This document shows, one piece after another, positions 53,011 through 62,687 of a stretch of DNA of 64,000 nt; within the stretch, counting starts at the first letter, position 1, and every line of letters starts with the position of its first letter. Origin of the DNA: Pelagibacteraceae bacterium AG-426-E17 (GTDB lineage: Bacteria > Pseudomonadota > Alphaproteobacteria > Pelagibacterales > Pelagibacteraceae); NCBI GenBank assembly GCA_003210095.1, contig QCNP01000001.1, forward strand, positions 728,001 through 792,000. The letters are read 5' to 3'. A model generated the notes under the pieces. It ran no database searches. It was given only the letters and a program-made list of their open reading frames with translations, and was not told the origin of the DNA. The position numbers and the translations under genes were made by a program.

Positions 53011-54447
53011 ATGAGAGATAAACAAATAGAAGATTTAAAAGATTATAAATATGGGTTTTCAACTGACATTGAAAATTTTAAAGCGCCCAAAGGTTTGAAC
53101 GAGGATGTAATTAAATTTATTTCTAATATAAAAAAAGAACCTAAATGGTTATTAGATTGGAGACTTAAAGCTTTTGAGAGATTAAAAGTTTTAAAAGAAC
53201 CTGATTGGCAGAAACCAAAATATCCAAAGATAGATTATCAAGACTTATACTATTATTCTGCCCCAAAGAGTTTTAAAGATAAACCAAAAAGTTTAGATGA
53301 GTTAGATCCTAAATTATTAGAAACTTACAAGAAACTAGGAATTCCACTTAACGAGCAAAAAAGATTAAACGGCATAGCTGTTGATGCAGTTTTTGACTCA
53401 GTTTCTGTGGCCACAACGTTTAAGGAAACTTTAACAAAACAAGGAATTATATTTTGTTCAATATCTGAAGCTGTTCAAAAACATCCAGAACTTGTTAAGA
53501 AATACCTTGGAACTGTTATTCCTCTGACAGATCATTTTTTTTCGACACTTAACTCTGCTGTATTCACAGATGGATCATTTGTTTATATTCCACCAGGAGT
53601 AAGATGCCCAATGGAGCTATCGACTTACTTTAGAATTAATGCTTCTGATACAGGACAATTTGAAAGAACCTTAATAATTGCCGACAAAGGAAGTTATGTA
53701 AGTTATCTTGAAGGATGTACTGCTCCAATGAGAGATGAAAATCAACTCCATGCTGCAAATGTTGAACTTATAGCATTAGATGATGCTGAAATAAAATACT
53801 CAACAGTTCAAAATTGGTATCCTGGAGATAAAGATGGCAAAGGAGGAATTTACAATTTTGTTACAAAAAGAGGTTTGTGTAAGGGTAAAAATTCTAAAAT
53901 ATCATGGACGCAGGTTGAAACAGGATCTGCAATTACTTGGAAGTATCCGAGCTGTATTTTAAAAGGCGACAATTCAATTGGAGAATTTTACTCAATTGCA
54001 ATCACAAACAATCATCAAAAAGCTGACACTGGTACAAAAATGATACATCTTGGAAAAAATACAAAGAGTAAAATTATCTCAAAGGGAATTAGTGCAGGAT
54101 TTTCAGATATGACTTATAGAGGGTTGGTAGATATTTCTCCAAAAGCAACCAATTCAAATAATTTCACTCAGTGTGACTCTTTATTAATGGGTAACAAATG
54201 TGGAGCACATACAGTTCCATATATTAAAAATAAAAATTCAGACTCTAATATTGCTCATGAAGCGACAACTTCAAAAATTAGTGAAGAACAATTACATTAT
54301 TGTCAACAAAGGGGATTAAATCCCGAAGAAGCAGTTGGACTAATAGTAAATGGTTTTTGTAAAGAGGTATTACAACAGTTGCCAATGGAATTTGCAGTAG
54401 AAGCTCAGAAGTTAGTTGGAATTAGTTTAGAAGGAAGTGTTGGCTAA
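53011..54447 (+). CDS. sufB: SUF Fe-S assembly scaffold SufB
   Basis: The 478-residue beta-helix protein is the scaffold subunit of SufBC2[60 protein letters not shown] and the ending [16 protein letters not shown] are family signatures with conserved cysteines. Length is standard. It directly follows iscR and shares one base with sufC. Confidence 0.97.
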   Translation: MRDKQIEDLKDYKYGFSTDIENFKAPKGLNEDVIKFISNIKKEPKWLLDWRLKAFERLKVLKEPDWQKPKYPKIDYQDLYYYSAPKSFKDKPKSLDELDPKLLETYKKLGIPLNEQKRLNGIAVDAVFDSVSVATTFKETLTKQGIIFCSISEAVQKHPELVKKYLGTVIPLTDHFFSTLNSAVFTDGSFVYIPPGVRCPMELSTYFRINASDTGQFERTLIIADKGSYVSYLEGCTAPMRDENQLHAANVELIALDDAEIKYSTVQNWYPGDKDGKGGIYNFVTKRGLCKGKNSKISWTQVETGSAITWKYPSCILKGDNSIGEFYSIAITNNHQKADTGTKMIHLGKNTKSKIISKGISAGFSDMTYRGLVDISPKATNSNNFTQCDSLLMGNKCGAHTVPYIKNKNSDSNIAHEATTSKISEEQLHYCQQRGLNPEEAVGLIVNGFCKEVLQQLPMEFAVEAQKLVGISLEGSVG

Positions 54448-55181
54448 TGTTAAAAATTAATAATCTAAGTGCAAAAATTGATAATAAATCTATTTTGCAA
54501 GACTTCAAATTAGAGATAAATCCTGGCGAAGTTCACGCAATAATGGGCCCCAATGGTTCAGGCAAAAGCACATTGTCTAACATTTTATCTGGAAAAAAAG
54601 GATACGATGTAACAGGAGAGGTTTTGTTTGAAAATAATGATTTATTTTCTTTAGAAACAGAGGAACGTGCACACAAAGGAATTTTTTTAGCTTTTCAATA
54701 CCCATTAGAGATACCAGGAGTTAATACGAATGTTTTTTTAAAGACTTCATTAAATGCAATAAAAAAAGCAAGAGGAGAAAAAGAATTGGATGCAATACAA
54801 TTTTTAAAACTCGTTAAAGAAAAAGCTAAAGAACTTAAATTTGATGAAGAAAAATTAAGCAGACAGCTGAATGTTGGTTTTTCTGGCGGAGAAAAAAAGA
54901 AAAATGAAATTCTTCAAATGTCAATTTTAAATCCAAAACTTTCTATCTTAGATGAAACAGACTCAGGCTTAGATATTGATGCTCTTAAGACTGTCGCAGA
55001 TGGTGTTAATGCATTAAGAAAAAAAAATAACTCATTTTTAATTATCACTCACTATCAAAGACTACTTGAATATATCAAACCTGATTTTGTTCATGTTTTA
55101 ATGAACGGAAAAATAATTAAATCTGGTGGTCCAGAGCTAGCACTCGAACTAGAGAAGAAAGGATACGAAAATATTAATTAA
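54447..55181 (+). CDS. sufC: SUF system ATPase SufC
   Basis: The 244-residue ABC-type ATPase drives SufBD. Walker A is GPNGSGKSTLSN (residues about 34-45), the ABC signature is VGFSGGEKKKNEI, and Walker B is LSILDETDSGLD with HYQRLL as H-loop region. It overlaps sufB by one base and abuts sufD. Confidence 0.97.
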   Translation: MLKINNLSAKIDNKSILQDFKLEINPGEVHAIMGPNGSGKSTLSNILSGKKGYDVTGEVLFENNDLFSLETEERAHKGIFLAFQYPLEIPGVNTNVFLKTSLNAIKKARGEKELDAIQFLKLVKEKAKELKFDEEKLSRQLNVGFSGGEKKKNEILQMSILNPKLSILDETDSGLDIDALKTVADGVNALRKKNNSFLIITHYQRLLEYIKPDFVHVLMNGKIIKSGGPELALELEKKGYENIN

Positions 55182-56429
55182 ATGGAAGAACAATTAAAAA
55201 TAGACTTTGAAAAAAAGTTAAAAGATTTCTCATATTCTGACCAGGAAAAAAAGTTTAGGGAGACTAACTTTAAAGAATTTTTAAAAAAAGGTTTTCCTAA
55301 TAGAAAGTTAGAAAACTGGAAATTTTCTGATTTAAATCAAATAATTAAAAGCAATATTGGTGAGTTAACCTTCTACAATGATTATAAAAAAGAAAATCAA
55401 ATTGATAAAATCGAATTAATAAGTGAGTTAGAGCATAATAAAATTATTATAGTTGATGGAAAAATTGAAAAAATCGATTTTAAGTTTGAAGATAAAGATA
55501 AAATTGAAGTTTTAGTTGAACAGGGTGAAGAAACTATAAAAGAAAATATTAATTCACTAATTAACTTAAACAACGCTTTTTCTAATAAATTCTGTAAAAT
55601 TATTATTAAAAAAAATTATAGTTTAAAAAAACCTTTAGTCATTTATCATTTAACAAATAAAAATACACAATCAAAAAATACTAATTCGAGAATTGATTTT
55701 AAGTTAGAAGAAAATGCATGTTTAATACTAATTGATATTTTCAAGGACAATTCAGAGAAAAATTTTCTTAATATTTATTATAATTTTGAATTAGATAAAT
55801 CATCAATATTAAAAAACTATAAAATAGATAAATCTATAAATAATAATATTAAATATTCATATAACAATGTTAAGCAAGAAGCTAACAGTATTTCTGAAAC
55901 TTTTATATTATCTAGTGGTTCAAAATTTTTCAAAAATGAAATTAACTGTGATCTTCTAGGACAGCATTCCTCAGCTTTTGTAAATGGAATTTTTGATTTA
56001 GATGATGAAAATCATCATGAAATAAAATCAAATATTAATCACCTGGTAGAAAATACTAAAAGTTATCAATTAGTGAAAAGTGTATTAGAGAAAAAATCTA
56101 AAGCAGTCTATCAAGGAAAGATTTTTGTAAGTTCTGAAGCTCAAAAAACGGATGGTTATCAATTAAGTAACGCAATACTTTTAAGTGAAAATTCAGAGTT
56201 TAATGCTAAACCTGAATTAGAGATTTATGCTGATGATGTAAAATGTTCTCATGGATCCTCCTCAGGAAGTTTAGATGAAAACTCAATATTCTATTTAATG
56301 TCTAGAGGGCTAAACTATAAAGAGGCAAAAAAACTTTTAATTAATGGTTTTTTATTAGATGTCATTGAAAAAATAACAGATGAAGATATTAAAAATCTAA
56401 TTAAGAATTTATTGGGAGTTAAAGAATGA
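55182..56429 (+). CDS. sufD: SUF system protein SufD
   Basis: The 415-residue paralogue of SufB completes SufBC2D. The N-terminal part is divergent and charged; the C-terminal core has YQGKIFVSSEAQKTDGYQLS, NAKPELEIYADDVKCSHGSS and SIFYLMSRGLNYKEAKKLLI, typical of SufD. It overlaps sufS by four bases (ATGA). Confidence 0.94.
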   Translation: MEEQLKIDFEKKLKDFSYSDQEKKFRETNFKEFLKKGFPNRKLENWKFSDLNQIIKSNIGELTFYNDYKKENQIDKIELISELEHNKIIIVDGKIEKIDFKFEDKDKIEVLVEQGEETIKENINSLINLNNAFSNKFCKIIIKKNYSLKKPLVIYHLTNKNTQSKNTNSRIDFKLEENACLILIDIFKDNSEKNFLNIYYNFELDKSSILKNYKIDKSINNNIKYSYNNVKQEANSISETFILSSGSKFFKNEINCDLLGQHSSAFVNGIFDLDDENHHEIKSNINHLVENTKSYQLVKSVLEKKSKAVYQGKIFVSSEAQKTDGYQLSNAILLSENSEFNAKPELEIYADDVKCSHGSSSGSLDENSIFYLMSRGLNYKEAKKLLINGFLLDVIEKITDEDIKNLIKNLLGVKE

Positions 56430-57640
56430 GTATAAAGGATATTAAAAAAGAATTTCCTATCTTTAATAATAAAATACAAAATAATGATCTTGTATACTTA
56501 GACAGTGCAAATTCTTCACAAAAACCCCAAGTAGTTGTAGATAGAATATATGATTTCTACACCAAAGAATTCTCAAATGTCGGAAGAAGCATTCATTATT
56601 TAGCTGTTGCTGCAACAAACTTATATGAGAATACAAGAACTTTAGTTCAAAAATATATTAATGCAAAAGATAAAAATGAAATAGTTTTTACCAAAGGTGC
56701 AACAGAGGCGATCAATTTAGTTGCAAATACATTCGGTCAAAAATATTTAAATGAGGGTGACGAAGTTCTTCTTACAGAATTAGAACATCATTCAAATTAT
56801 GTGCCATGGCACTACTTAAGAAAATCAAAAGGTGTTAAAATTAAATTCGCAGAAATGGATGAAAATGGTGATGTTACTTTAGAAACAATTGAAAAAAATA
56901 TTACTAATAAAACTAAAATTATAGCTATTACTCATTTATCCAATGTGACTGGTGCAATATTGCCTGTAAAAGAAATTACAAAATTAGCACATTCCAAAAA
57001 TATTCCAGTTTTAATTGATGGCTGTCAAGGAGCACCTCATTTAAAGCTTGATATGCAAGATCTCGATTGTGATTTTTATGCAATCTCATGTCACAAAATG
57101 TATGGACCTACAGGATTAGGTATTTTGTATGCTAAGAAAAAATGGTTAGAAGAATTACCTCCGTATCAAGGTGGTGGTGGAATGATAAGAGAAGTAAAAA
57201 AAGAAGGAATTACATTTGGAGAATTACCAAACAAATACGAAGCTGGTACAATGGCGACTGCCCAAGTTATTGCATTTGGAGAATCCATTAAGTTTATAAA
57301 TAAAATTGGAATTGAAAACATTGAAAAACATGAGAGGGAACTAACTGTTTATGGTGAGGAAGTATTAAGAAAAAATAATTCTGTAAAACTTATTGGAAAC
57401 CCTAAAGACAAAGGTTCAGTGTTATCATTTACTTTAGACGGTGTTCATCCCCACGATATTGCAACTATTCTTGATGAAGATGGAGTTGCAATTAGAGCTG
57501 GCCATCATTGTTGTCAGATTTTGCATGAGAAACTCGGTTTGTCAGCAACAGCAAGAGCATCATTAGGAGTTTACAATACTAAAGAAGATTTAGATCAACT
57601 TAATGAATCATTAAATAAGTGTAAAAAAATATTTAGCTAA
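56426..57640 (+). CDS. sufS: Cysteine desulfurase SufS
   Basis: The 404-residue PLP enzyme takes sulfur from cysteine. Lys224 in ISCHKMYGPTGLGILY binds PLP and Cys362 in IRAGHHCCQIL carries the persulfide; the RxGHHC form is that of group II (SufS) enzymes. It overlaps sufD by four bases and lies two bases before sufU, its likely sulfur acceptor, since no sufE is present. Confidence 0.97.
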   Translation: MSIKDIKKEFPIFNNKIQNNDLVYLDSANSSQKPQVVVDRIYDFYTKEFSNVGRSIHYLAVAATNLYENTRTLVQKYINAKDKNEIVFTKGATEAINLVANTFGQKYLNEGDEVLLTELEHHSNYVPWHYLRKSKGVKIKFAEMDENGDVTLETIEKNITNKTKIIAITHLSNVTGAILPVKEITKLAHSKNIPVLIDGCQGAPHLKLDMQDLDCDFYAISCHKMYGPTGLGILYAKKKWLEELPPYQGGGGMIREVKKEGITFGELPNKYEAGTMATAQVIAFGESIKFINKIGIENIEKHERELTVYGEEVLRKNNSVKLIGNPKDKGSVLSFTLDGVHPHDIATILDEDGVAIRAGHHCCQILHEKLGLSATARASLGVYNTKEDLDQLNESLNKCKKIFS

Positions 57641-57642
57641 CA

Positions 57643-58113
57643 ATGGACCTAAAAGAGCTTTATCAAGAAATAATCTTAGATCACGGGAAGAACCCGAGGA
57701 ATTTAGGTAAATTTGAAAACTTTAATAAAGATGCAGAGGGTTACAATCCTTTATGTGGGGATAAAGTTCACGTTTATTTAAAGTTAAATGAAAATAAAGA
57801 AATTGAGGATATATCTTTTGAAGGACACGGCTGTGCAATTTCAATGGCGTCAGCATCAATAATGACTGAATTAATGAAAGATAAAAAAAATCCTGAAGTA
57901 AAAGAAATCTTAAATGATTTTTTAGATATGATTAAACAAAGTCCTGAATTAAAATCTCAATTAATCAAAGAGGACGAAAAAACTAAGCTAATGTCACTTT
58001 CAGGGGTTAAACAATATCCAATGAGAGTAAAATGTGCTACAATAGCATGGCATGCATTAGCATCAGCTATGGACTATAAAAAAGATGAAGATAATAGTGA
58101 GAAATTTATTTAA
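57643..58113 (+). CDS. sufU: SufU-type sulfur acceptor/scaffold
   Basis: The 156-residue IscU-fold protein has Cys38 and Asp40 in NPLCGDKVHV, Cys64 in GHGCAISMASASIM and Cys131 in MRVKCATIAWHAL. The stretch between Cys64 and Cys131 is longer than in IscU, which marks it as SufU. In SufU systems Zn at these residues helps accept persulfide from SufS. It sits between sufS and sufT with two-base gaps. Confidence 0.93.
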   Translation: MDLKELYQEIILDHGKNPRNLGKFENFNKDAEGYNPLCGDKVHVYLKLNENKEIEDISFEGHGCAISMASASIMTELMKDKKNPEVKEILNDFLDMIKQSPELKSQLIKEDEKTKLMSLSGVKQYPMRVKCATIAWHALASAMDYKKDEDNSEKFI

Positions 58114-58115
58114 TT

Positions 58116-58415
58116 ATGGAACTTAAAGAAAAAATTATAGGGGAGATCAAAAAAATCTATGATCCTGAAATACCAGTCAATATTTATGACCTTGGTTTAA
58201 TTTACGATGTAAAAGTGGATGAAAAAAATAATGTCGATGTAAAAATGACACTCACCACACCTAATTGTCCAGTAGCAGAAAGTTTACCGATGGAGGTTGA
58301 AAACACAGTTAAAGAAGTCAAAGAAGTAAATAAAGTAAATTTAGAGTTGGTATGGGATCCACCCTGGGATAAATCAATGATTACAGAGGCAGGAAAATTA
58401 GAGTTAAATCTATGA
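58116..58415 (+). CDS. sufT: SUF-associated DUF59/MIP18 protein SufT
   Basis: The 99-residue protein is a single DUF59 domain: IKKIYDPEIPVNIYDLGLIY, then MTLTTPNCPVAESLPMEVEN with the conserved Cys and WDPPWDKSMIT. SufT/MIP18-type proteins help with Fe-S maturation under heavy demand. It overlaps sufA by four bases. Confidence 0.93.
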   Translation: MELKEKIIGEIKKIYDPEIPVNIYDLGLIYDVKVDEKNNVDVKMTLTTPNCPVAESLPMEVENTVKEVKEVNKVNLELVWDPPWDKSMITEAGKLELNL

Positions 58416-58741
58416 CACAGGTAATTAAATTAAGTGATAAAGCAGCTGATAGAATAAAAGAAATACTTTCGCAAAATAAAGATTCATTGGGTGTAAGGAT
58501 TGGCGTAAAGAGTGGTGGTTGTGCTGGAATGTCTTACATCATGGAGTATGCTAAAACTCAGCAGCCAAATGACGAATTGATAGAAGACAAAGGTGTTAAA
58601 GTTTTTATAGATCCAAGCGCAATAATGTATCTTCTAGGAACAGAAATGGACTATAAAGTAGAAGAGTTCTCATCTTCATTCGTTTTTAATAATCCAAACG
58701 AAACTGAGCGTTGCGGATGCGGCGAGTCTTTTAAAATATAA
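58412..58741 (+). CDS. sufA: A-type Fe-S carrier protein
   Basis: The 109-residue protein has the A-type carrier ligands Cys37 (KSGGCAGMSYIMEY), Cys101 and Cys103 (ERCGCGESF). It would deliver clusters from SufBCD to targets. Last gene of the eight-gene operon; its end is five bases from the convergent glnA stop. SufA, IscA and ErpA cannot be separated by these motifs; the symbol follows the operon. Confidence 0.92.
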   Translation: MTQVIKLSDKAADRIKEILSQNKDSLGVRIGVKSGGCAGMSYIMEYAKTQQPNDELIEDKGVKVFIDPSAIMYLLGTEMDYKVEEFSSSFVFNNPNETERCGCGESFKI

Positions 58742-58746
58742 TCAAA

Positions 58747-60153
58747 TTAACAGCTGTAATACATCTCAAATTCAATTGGATGTGGAGTATGTTCAAAATT
58801 ATGAACTTCTTCCATTTTCAATGAAATGTATGCATCAATCTGGTCGTCTGTGAAAACACCACCTTCAGTTAAGAATTTTCTATCCTTATCTAAACTCTCC
58901 ATAGCTTCTCTTAAAGAACCACAGACAGTTGGAATTTTACTTACTTCCTGTTCTGATAATGCATAAAGATCTTTATCAAAAGATTTACCAGGATCAATTT
59001 TATTTTTTATTCCATCTAATCCTGCCATTAACATAGCAGCAAAAGTTAAGTAAGGATTTCCAGCAGCATCACCAAATCTGATTTCACATCTTGCAGCTTT
59101 TTTACTTAATGTTATTGGTATTCTGCATGAAGCTGATCTATTTCTTGCAGAGTAAGCTAATAATACTGGCGCTTCAAATCCAGGAATAAGTCTTTTATAG
59201 CTATTAGTTGTAGCGTTCGAAAAAGCGTTGATTGCTTTAGCGTGTTTTAAAATTCCACCAATATAATTTAAAGCAAGATCCGATAGTCCAGCATATTTAT
59301 CCCCTGAAAATAATGCCTTATCACCCTTCCATATAGATTGGTGTACGTGCATTCCAGAACCATTATCGCCCTTAACTGGTTTAGGCATAAATGTAGCTGT
59401 CTTACCAAATGAGTGAGATACCATGTGAACGGCGTACTTATAAAGTTGCAAATTATCTGCTTGATCTACAAGTGTTCCAAAGTACATACCTAATTCGTGT
59501 TGGCTTGGTGCTACTTCATGGTGATGTTTTTCAACTTTAATACCCATGTCTTTCATTGCTTTTAAATATTCACTTCTCATATCTTGAGCGCTATCAACTG
59601 GTGGTACTGGAAAATAACCACCTTTGACTCCAGGTCTGTGACCCATGTTTCCATTGTCATAGTCTTTACCAGTATTGTAAGGACCTTCAATACTATCAAT
59701 TTTAAAACCTGTTTCATTCATGTCGTTTTTAAACTTAACGTCATCAAATACAAAAAATTCTGCCTCAGGACCAAAAAATGCTTTATCGCCAATACCTGAT
59801 TTTTTTAGATATGCTTCAGCTTTTTTTGCTGTTCCTCTTGGATCTCTTTCATAAGGATCTTTTTTAATTGCATCTAAAATATCGCAAAAGATATTTAGAG
59901 TATTATGAGATGTAAATGGATCTACAATTGCTCTTGATAAATCTGGTTTCAAAATCATGTCAGATTCATTAATTGCTTTCCAACCAGCAATTGATGAACC
60001 ATCAAAAAATATTCCTTCATCCAACATATCGCCGTCTACCACTTTGGCATCCATTGTTACATGTTGAAGTTTTCCTCTAGGATCTGTAAATCTTAGGTCT
60101 ACGTATTCTATTTCTTTATCTTTAATTGTTTTAAGTACGTTATTTGCGCTCAT
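58747..60153 (-). CDS. glnA: Glutamine synthetase, type I
   Basis: The 468-residue enzyme makes glutamine from glutamate, ammonia and [45 protein letters not shown] and NRSASCRIP are the family signatures; [10 protein letters not shown] has the tyrosine that is adenylylated in enterobacteria (NLYDLP there). Length is normal. It stands alone: glnB, a frequent neighbour, is not adjacent. The 139 bases upstream hold the divergent ybaK start and inverted repeats. Confidence 0.97.
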   Translation of the reverse strand: MSANNVLKTIKDKEIEYVDLRFTDPRGKLQHVTMDAKVVDGDMLDEGIFFDGSSIAGWKAINESDMILKPDLSRAIVDPFTSHNTLNIFCDILDAIKKDPYERDPRGTAKKAEAYLKKSGIGDKAFFGPEAEFFVFDDVKFKNDMNETGFKIDSIEGPYNTGKDYDNGNMGHRPGVKGGYFPVPPVDSAQDMRSEYLKAMKDMGIKVEKHHHEVAPSQHELGMYFGTLVDQADNLQLYKYAVHMVSHSFGKTATFMPKPVKGDNGSGMHVHQSIWKGDKALFSGDKYAGLSDLALNYIGGILKHAKAINAFSNATTNSYKRLIPGFEAPVLLAYSARNRSASCRIPITLSKKAARCEIRFGDAAGNPYLTFAAMLMAGLDGIKNKIDPGKSFDKDLYALSEQEVSKIPTVCGSLREAMESLDKDRKFLTEGGVFTDDQIDAYISLKMEEVHNFEHTPHPIEFEMYYSC

Positions 60154-60200
60154 AATGTTATCTCCAAATTTTCTGGATTAGTATCAAAAATAATTATAAC

Positions 60201-60251
60201 TTAATCCTGATATAAATTAATATCTCCTATGTCATTTAAACATAGGATTAA
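60201..60251. promoter_or_regulatory. Overlapping inverted repeats between glnA and ybaK-like gene
   Basis: TTAATCCT (60201-60208) pairs with AGGATTAA (60244-60251), and TCCTATG (60225-60231) pairs with CATAGGA (60241-60247). The right arms overlap, so only one hairpin can form at a time. This could be a switch-like leader, an operator, or chance in AT-rich DNA. No T tract follows, so it is not a standard terminator. Confidence 0.35.
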
Positions 60252-60292
60252 ACATGAGAAATTACTTTTTTGCAAACAATCAAGGGTTGTAA

Positions 60293-60775
60293 ATGAATTC
60301 AATTTTAACCAGTGAAGCAGTGATTAGAGTTCAAAAAGCTCTTAACGAATTCAATGACAATATTAAAATTATGATTTTAGAAAAGACTGCAAGAACAGCA
60401 AAGGATGCTGCAGAAGCACTTAATTGTGAAATTGGGGCAATAGTTAAAAGTTTACTTTTAAAAGCTGATGATGAATTTATTTTGTGTTTGATACCAGGTG
60501 ATAAGAAATGTTCATTAAATAAATTAAAAAAAATTATTTCAAAAAAAGATGTATGCATGGCTGATGCAGATCAAGTTAAAGAAAACACTGGTTTTAGCAT
60601 CGGAGGTGTTTCACCAGTAGGTCATTTAAAAAAAATTGAAGTTTTGGTTGATAAAACATTTTATAGGTTTAAAGAAGTTTTTGCTGCTGCAGGCCATCCA
60701 AATAGTATTTTTAAAATAAGCAACTTAGATCTTTTAAAAATTACTAATGGTAAAACTTTGGATATTTCAGAATGA
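60293..60775 (+). CDS. YbaK/EbsC-type aminoacyl-tRNA deacylase
   Basis: The 160-residue protein belongs to the YbaK/ProX family of tRNA editing domains. EKTARTAKDAAEALNCEIGA followed by IVKSLLLKADDEFILCLIPG, then the Gly-rich GFSIGGVSPVGHLKKIEVLV and AAGHPNSIFKI, match closely. Relatives hydrolyse mischarged Cys- or Ala-tRNA-Pro; specificity is unknown. It overlaps the next EamA gene by four bases. Confidence 0.87.
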   Translation: MNSILTSEAVIRVQKALNEFNDNIKIMILEKTARTAKDAAEALNCEIGAIVKSLLLKADDEFILCLIPGDKKCSLNKLKKIISKKDVCMADADQVKENTGFSIGGVSPVGHLKKIEVLVDKTFYRFKEVFAAAGHPNSIFKISNLDLLKITNGKTLDISE

Positions 60776-61665
60776 GACAGCCCAATTTAATTGACTATTC
60801 TTTGCTTGTTTTTTTAGCTGTAATTTGGGCCTCAGCTTTTTTTAATATAAAAATTGCAACAGAATCTTTTGGACCAATAACTATTGCTTTTATAAGAGTT
60901 TTTCTAGGCTCAATTCCATTACTTATTTTATGTAGTATTAAAAATATAAAAATTGAGGCGTTTTCAAAAGACTGGCTTTGGTTTGCATCTATCGGATTTG
61001 TAAATCTTGTGTTACCATTTTTTTTAATTGCTTATGGAGTTAAGCAAATCCAAAGTAATTTAGCAGCAATATTAATGTCAACCTCACCTTTAACCTCAAC
61101 ACTGTTAGCTCACGTATTCATTAAAAATGAGAAAATAAATCTCTTAAAAATTATTGGTGTTTCCGTTGGTTTTGCAGGTATAGTTTATCTATTTTCTGAT
61201 GATTTTTTAATTAATGAAAACAACATCTTTTCAGCATTTTGTATATTAATGGGGTCCCTCGGCTACGTTATTGGCGGGATTTTAACTCTAAAAATAAGCA
61301 AGAAAAAAAACGAGAATGTTACAGCGTCCATTTTAATTTGGGCTACAATAATTTTACTCCCAATATGTTTTATTTTAGAAAAACCTTGGAATTACAGTCC
61401 ATCAGTGAACTCACTCATTTCAATAATATACTTAGGTTTAATCACAACTGGCTTGGCTTGGGTTTTAAGGTTTAAAGTTTTAAAAGAAAATGGCTTAGTA
61501 TTTCAGTCTCAAGTAGCTTATTTAATTCCAATTTTTGGAGTTGTTTTGGGGTACATTTTTTTAGGAGAAATTATTACAGATAAAGTAATTATAGCTTTAG
61601 TTGCAATTATTCTTGGAATTTATCTTGTAAAAAAATCTACTAAAATTATTCCAGTTAAAGTTTAA
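60772..61665 (+). CDS. EamA/DMT-family transporter
   Basis: The 297-residue protein has ten predicted helices in two EamA repeats: YSLLVFLAVIWASAFFNIKI, IQSNLAAILMSTSPLTSTLL, then SQVAYLIPIFGVVLGYIFLG and GEIITDKVIIALVAIILGIY. The substrate is unknown. It is coupled to the YbaK-like gene by a four-base overlap and followed 65 bases on by another EamA gene, with a parS-like palindrome between them. The two are different branches, not a recent tandem duplication. Confidence 0.88.
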   Translation: MRQPNLIDYSLLVFLAVIWASAFFNIKIATESFGPITIAFIRVFLGSIPLLILCSIKNIKIEAFSKDWLWFASIGFVNLVLPFFLIAYGVKQIQSNLAAILMSTSPLTSTLLAHVFIKNEKINLLKIIGVSVGFAGIVYLFSDDFLINENNIFSAFCILMGSLGYVIGGILTLKISKKKNENVTASILIWATIILLPICFILEKPWNYSPSVNSLISIIYLGLITTGLAWVLRFKVLKENGLVFQSQVAYLIPIFGVVLGYIFLGEIITDKVIIALVAIILGIYLVKKSTKIIPVKV

Positions 61666-61700
61666 TTTTAAATTTGATTCAACTTTAGGTTTTTCTGTGG

Positions 61701-61712
61701 TTTCACGTGAAA
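61701..61712. other. parS-like palindrome
   Basis: A perfect 12-base palindrome TTTCACGTGAAA lies between two EamA genes. The wider 16 bases read GG-core-TT, against TG-core-CA in the ParB-binding parS consensus, so 13 of 16 match. parS sites seed ParB spreading near the chromosome origin. No parA, parB, gidA or dnaA gene is in the window, so function is inferred from sequence only. Confidence 0.55.
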
Positions 61713-61730
61713 TTGATATAACTTGATTAA

Positions 61731-62585
61731 ATGAAAAATAGTTTATCTTTTGCGTTTATCTTTTTATGGTCATCAGCTTTTGTTACAACTAAACCAATAG
61801 TTGATAACAGTGATCCGTTTTCTGCATTAGCCTTTAGATTTCTTATAGTGGCTATTGGTTTTTTTATTTATGCGAAATATAAAAAAATTTCACTAACATT
61901 AGAAAAAAAAGAATTATCTCATTCAATTTTAAGTGGAGTTTTGTTTCACGGAATTTATTTGGGTGGTGTTTTTTACTCAGTCTCTCTCGGTATCCCAACA
62001 GGGATAACTGCTCTCATAGTTACAATGCAACCAATACTAACAAACGCATTAGCTGGACCAATTTTAAATGAAAAAGTTGGTTGGAGACAGTGGGTTGGAG
62101 TAATACTTGGATTTACTGGGGCAGCAATCGTTCTAGGTTTTGATTTTGGAGAAAGTTTACCCTCAGTAGGTATCATAGCATCGTTTATTGCCTTAACATC
62201 TATTACATCTGCAACTTTGTTACAAAAGAAATTTGGGGGGAATGCTCCCTTACCAGTAAGCAACATGTATCAAGCTGCTGGAGGATGCATGTTTCATATT
62301 TTAATTATTATTTTTTTTGCTGATGCATTTATTAATTTTAATAAAACTTTTTTAATAGCAATGAGCCATCAAATATTTCTAGTATCCTTTGGTGCTTTTA
62401 CAATTTTAATGTATTTGATAAAAAATAATTCAGCGAGCAAAACTGTAACAATCTTTTTTCTAATTCCAGCAACAACCGCAATTATTGCTTGGATATTTTT
62501 AAACGAACAACTATCTAATCTAGATATTTTTGGATTTGTGGTCGCATCTTTTGGTGTTTATTTGGCTACAAGAAAAACTAGTTAA
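61731..62585 (+). CDS. EamA/DMT-family transporter
   Basis: The 284-residue protein begins NSLSFAFIFLWSSAFVTTKP, has repeat-one end GITALIVTMQPILTNALAGP and repeat-two FFLIPATTAIIAWIFLNEQL. Ten helices, substrate unknown. It follows the parS-like site and precedes a hairpin and the aldehyde dehydrogenase frame. Confidence 0.88.
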   Translation: MKNSLSFAFIFLWSSAFVTTKPIVDNSDPFSALAFRFLIVAIGFFIYAKYKKISLTLEKKELSHSILSGVLFHGIYLGGVFYSVSLGIPTGITALIVTMQPILTNALAGPILNEKVGWRQWVGVILGFTGAAIVLGFDFGESLPSVGIIASFIALTSITSATLLQKKFGGNAPLPVSNMYQAAGGCMFHILIIIFFADAFINFNKTFLIAMSHQIFLVSFGAFTILMYLIKNNSASKTVTIFFLIPATTAIIAWIFLNEQLSNLDIFGFVVASFGVYLATRKTS

Positions 62586-62589
62586 AAAC

Positions 62590-62615
62590 GTAGAAGTTAA
62601 GCCTAATATTTCTAC
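62590..62615 (+). terminator. Weak hairpin after EamA gene
   Basis: GTAGAAG (62590-62596) pairs with TTTCTAC (62609-62615, one G-U pair), four bases after the EamA stop. No T run follows, so it may stabilise the 3' end rather than terminate on its own. Confidence 0.3.
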
Positions 62616-62687
62616 AACTCAAAATTGAAAATAAAATTGCTCGTTTACAGAGTGTCCAAAAAGAGTTTTAATTAGATTTATATAAAT

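Noticed and set aside
61699-61714. Reading the TTTCACGTGAAA palindrome as a eukaryotic-type E-box or a terminator stem
   Set aside because: E-box factors do not apply to bacteria, and the palindrome has no loop and no T tract for a terminator.
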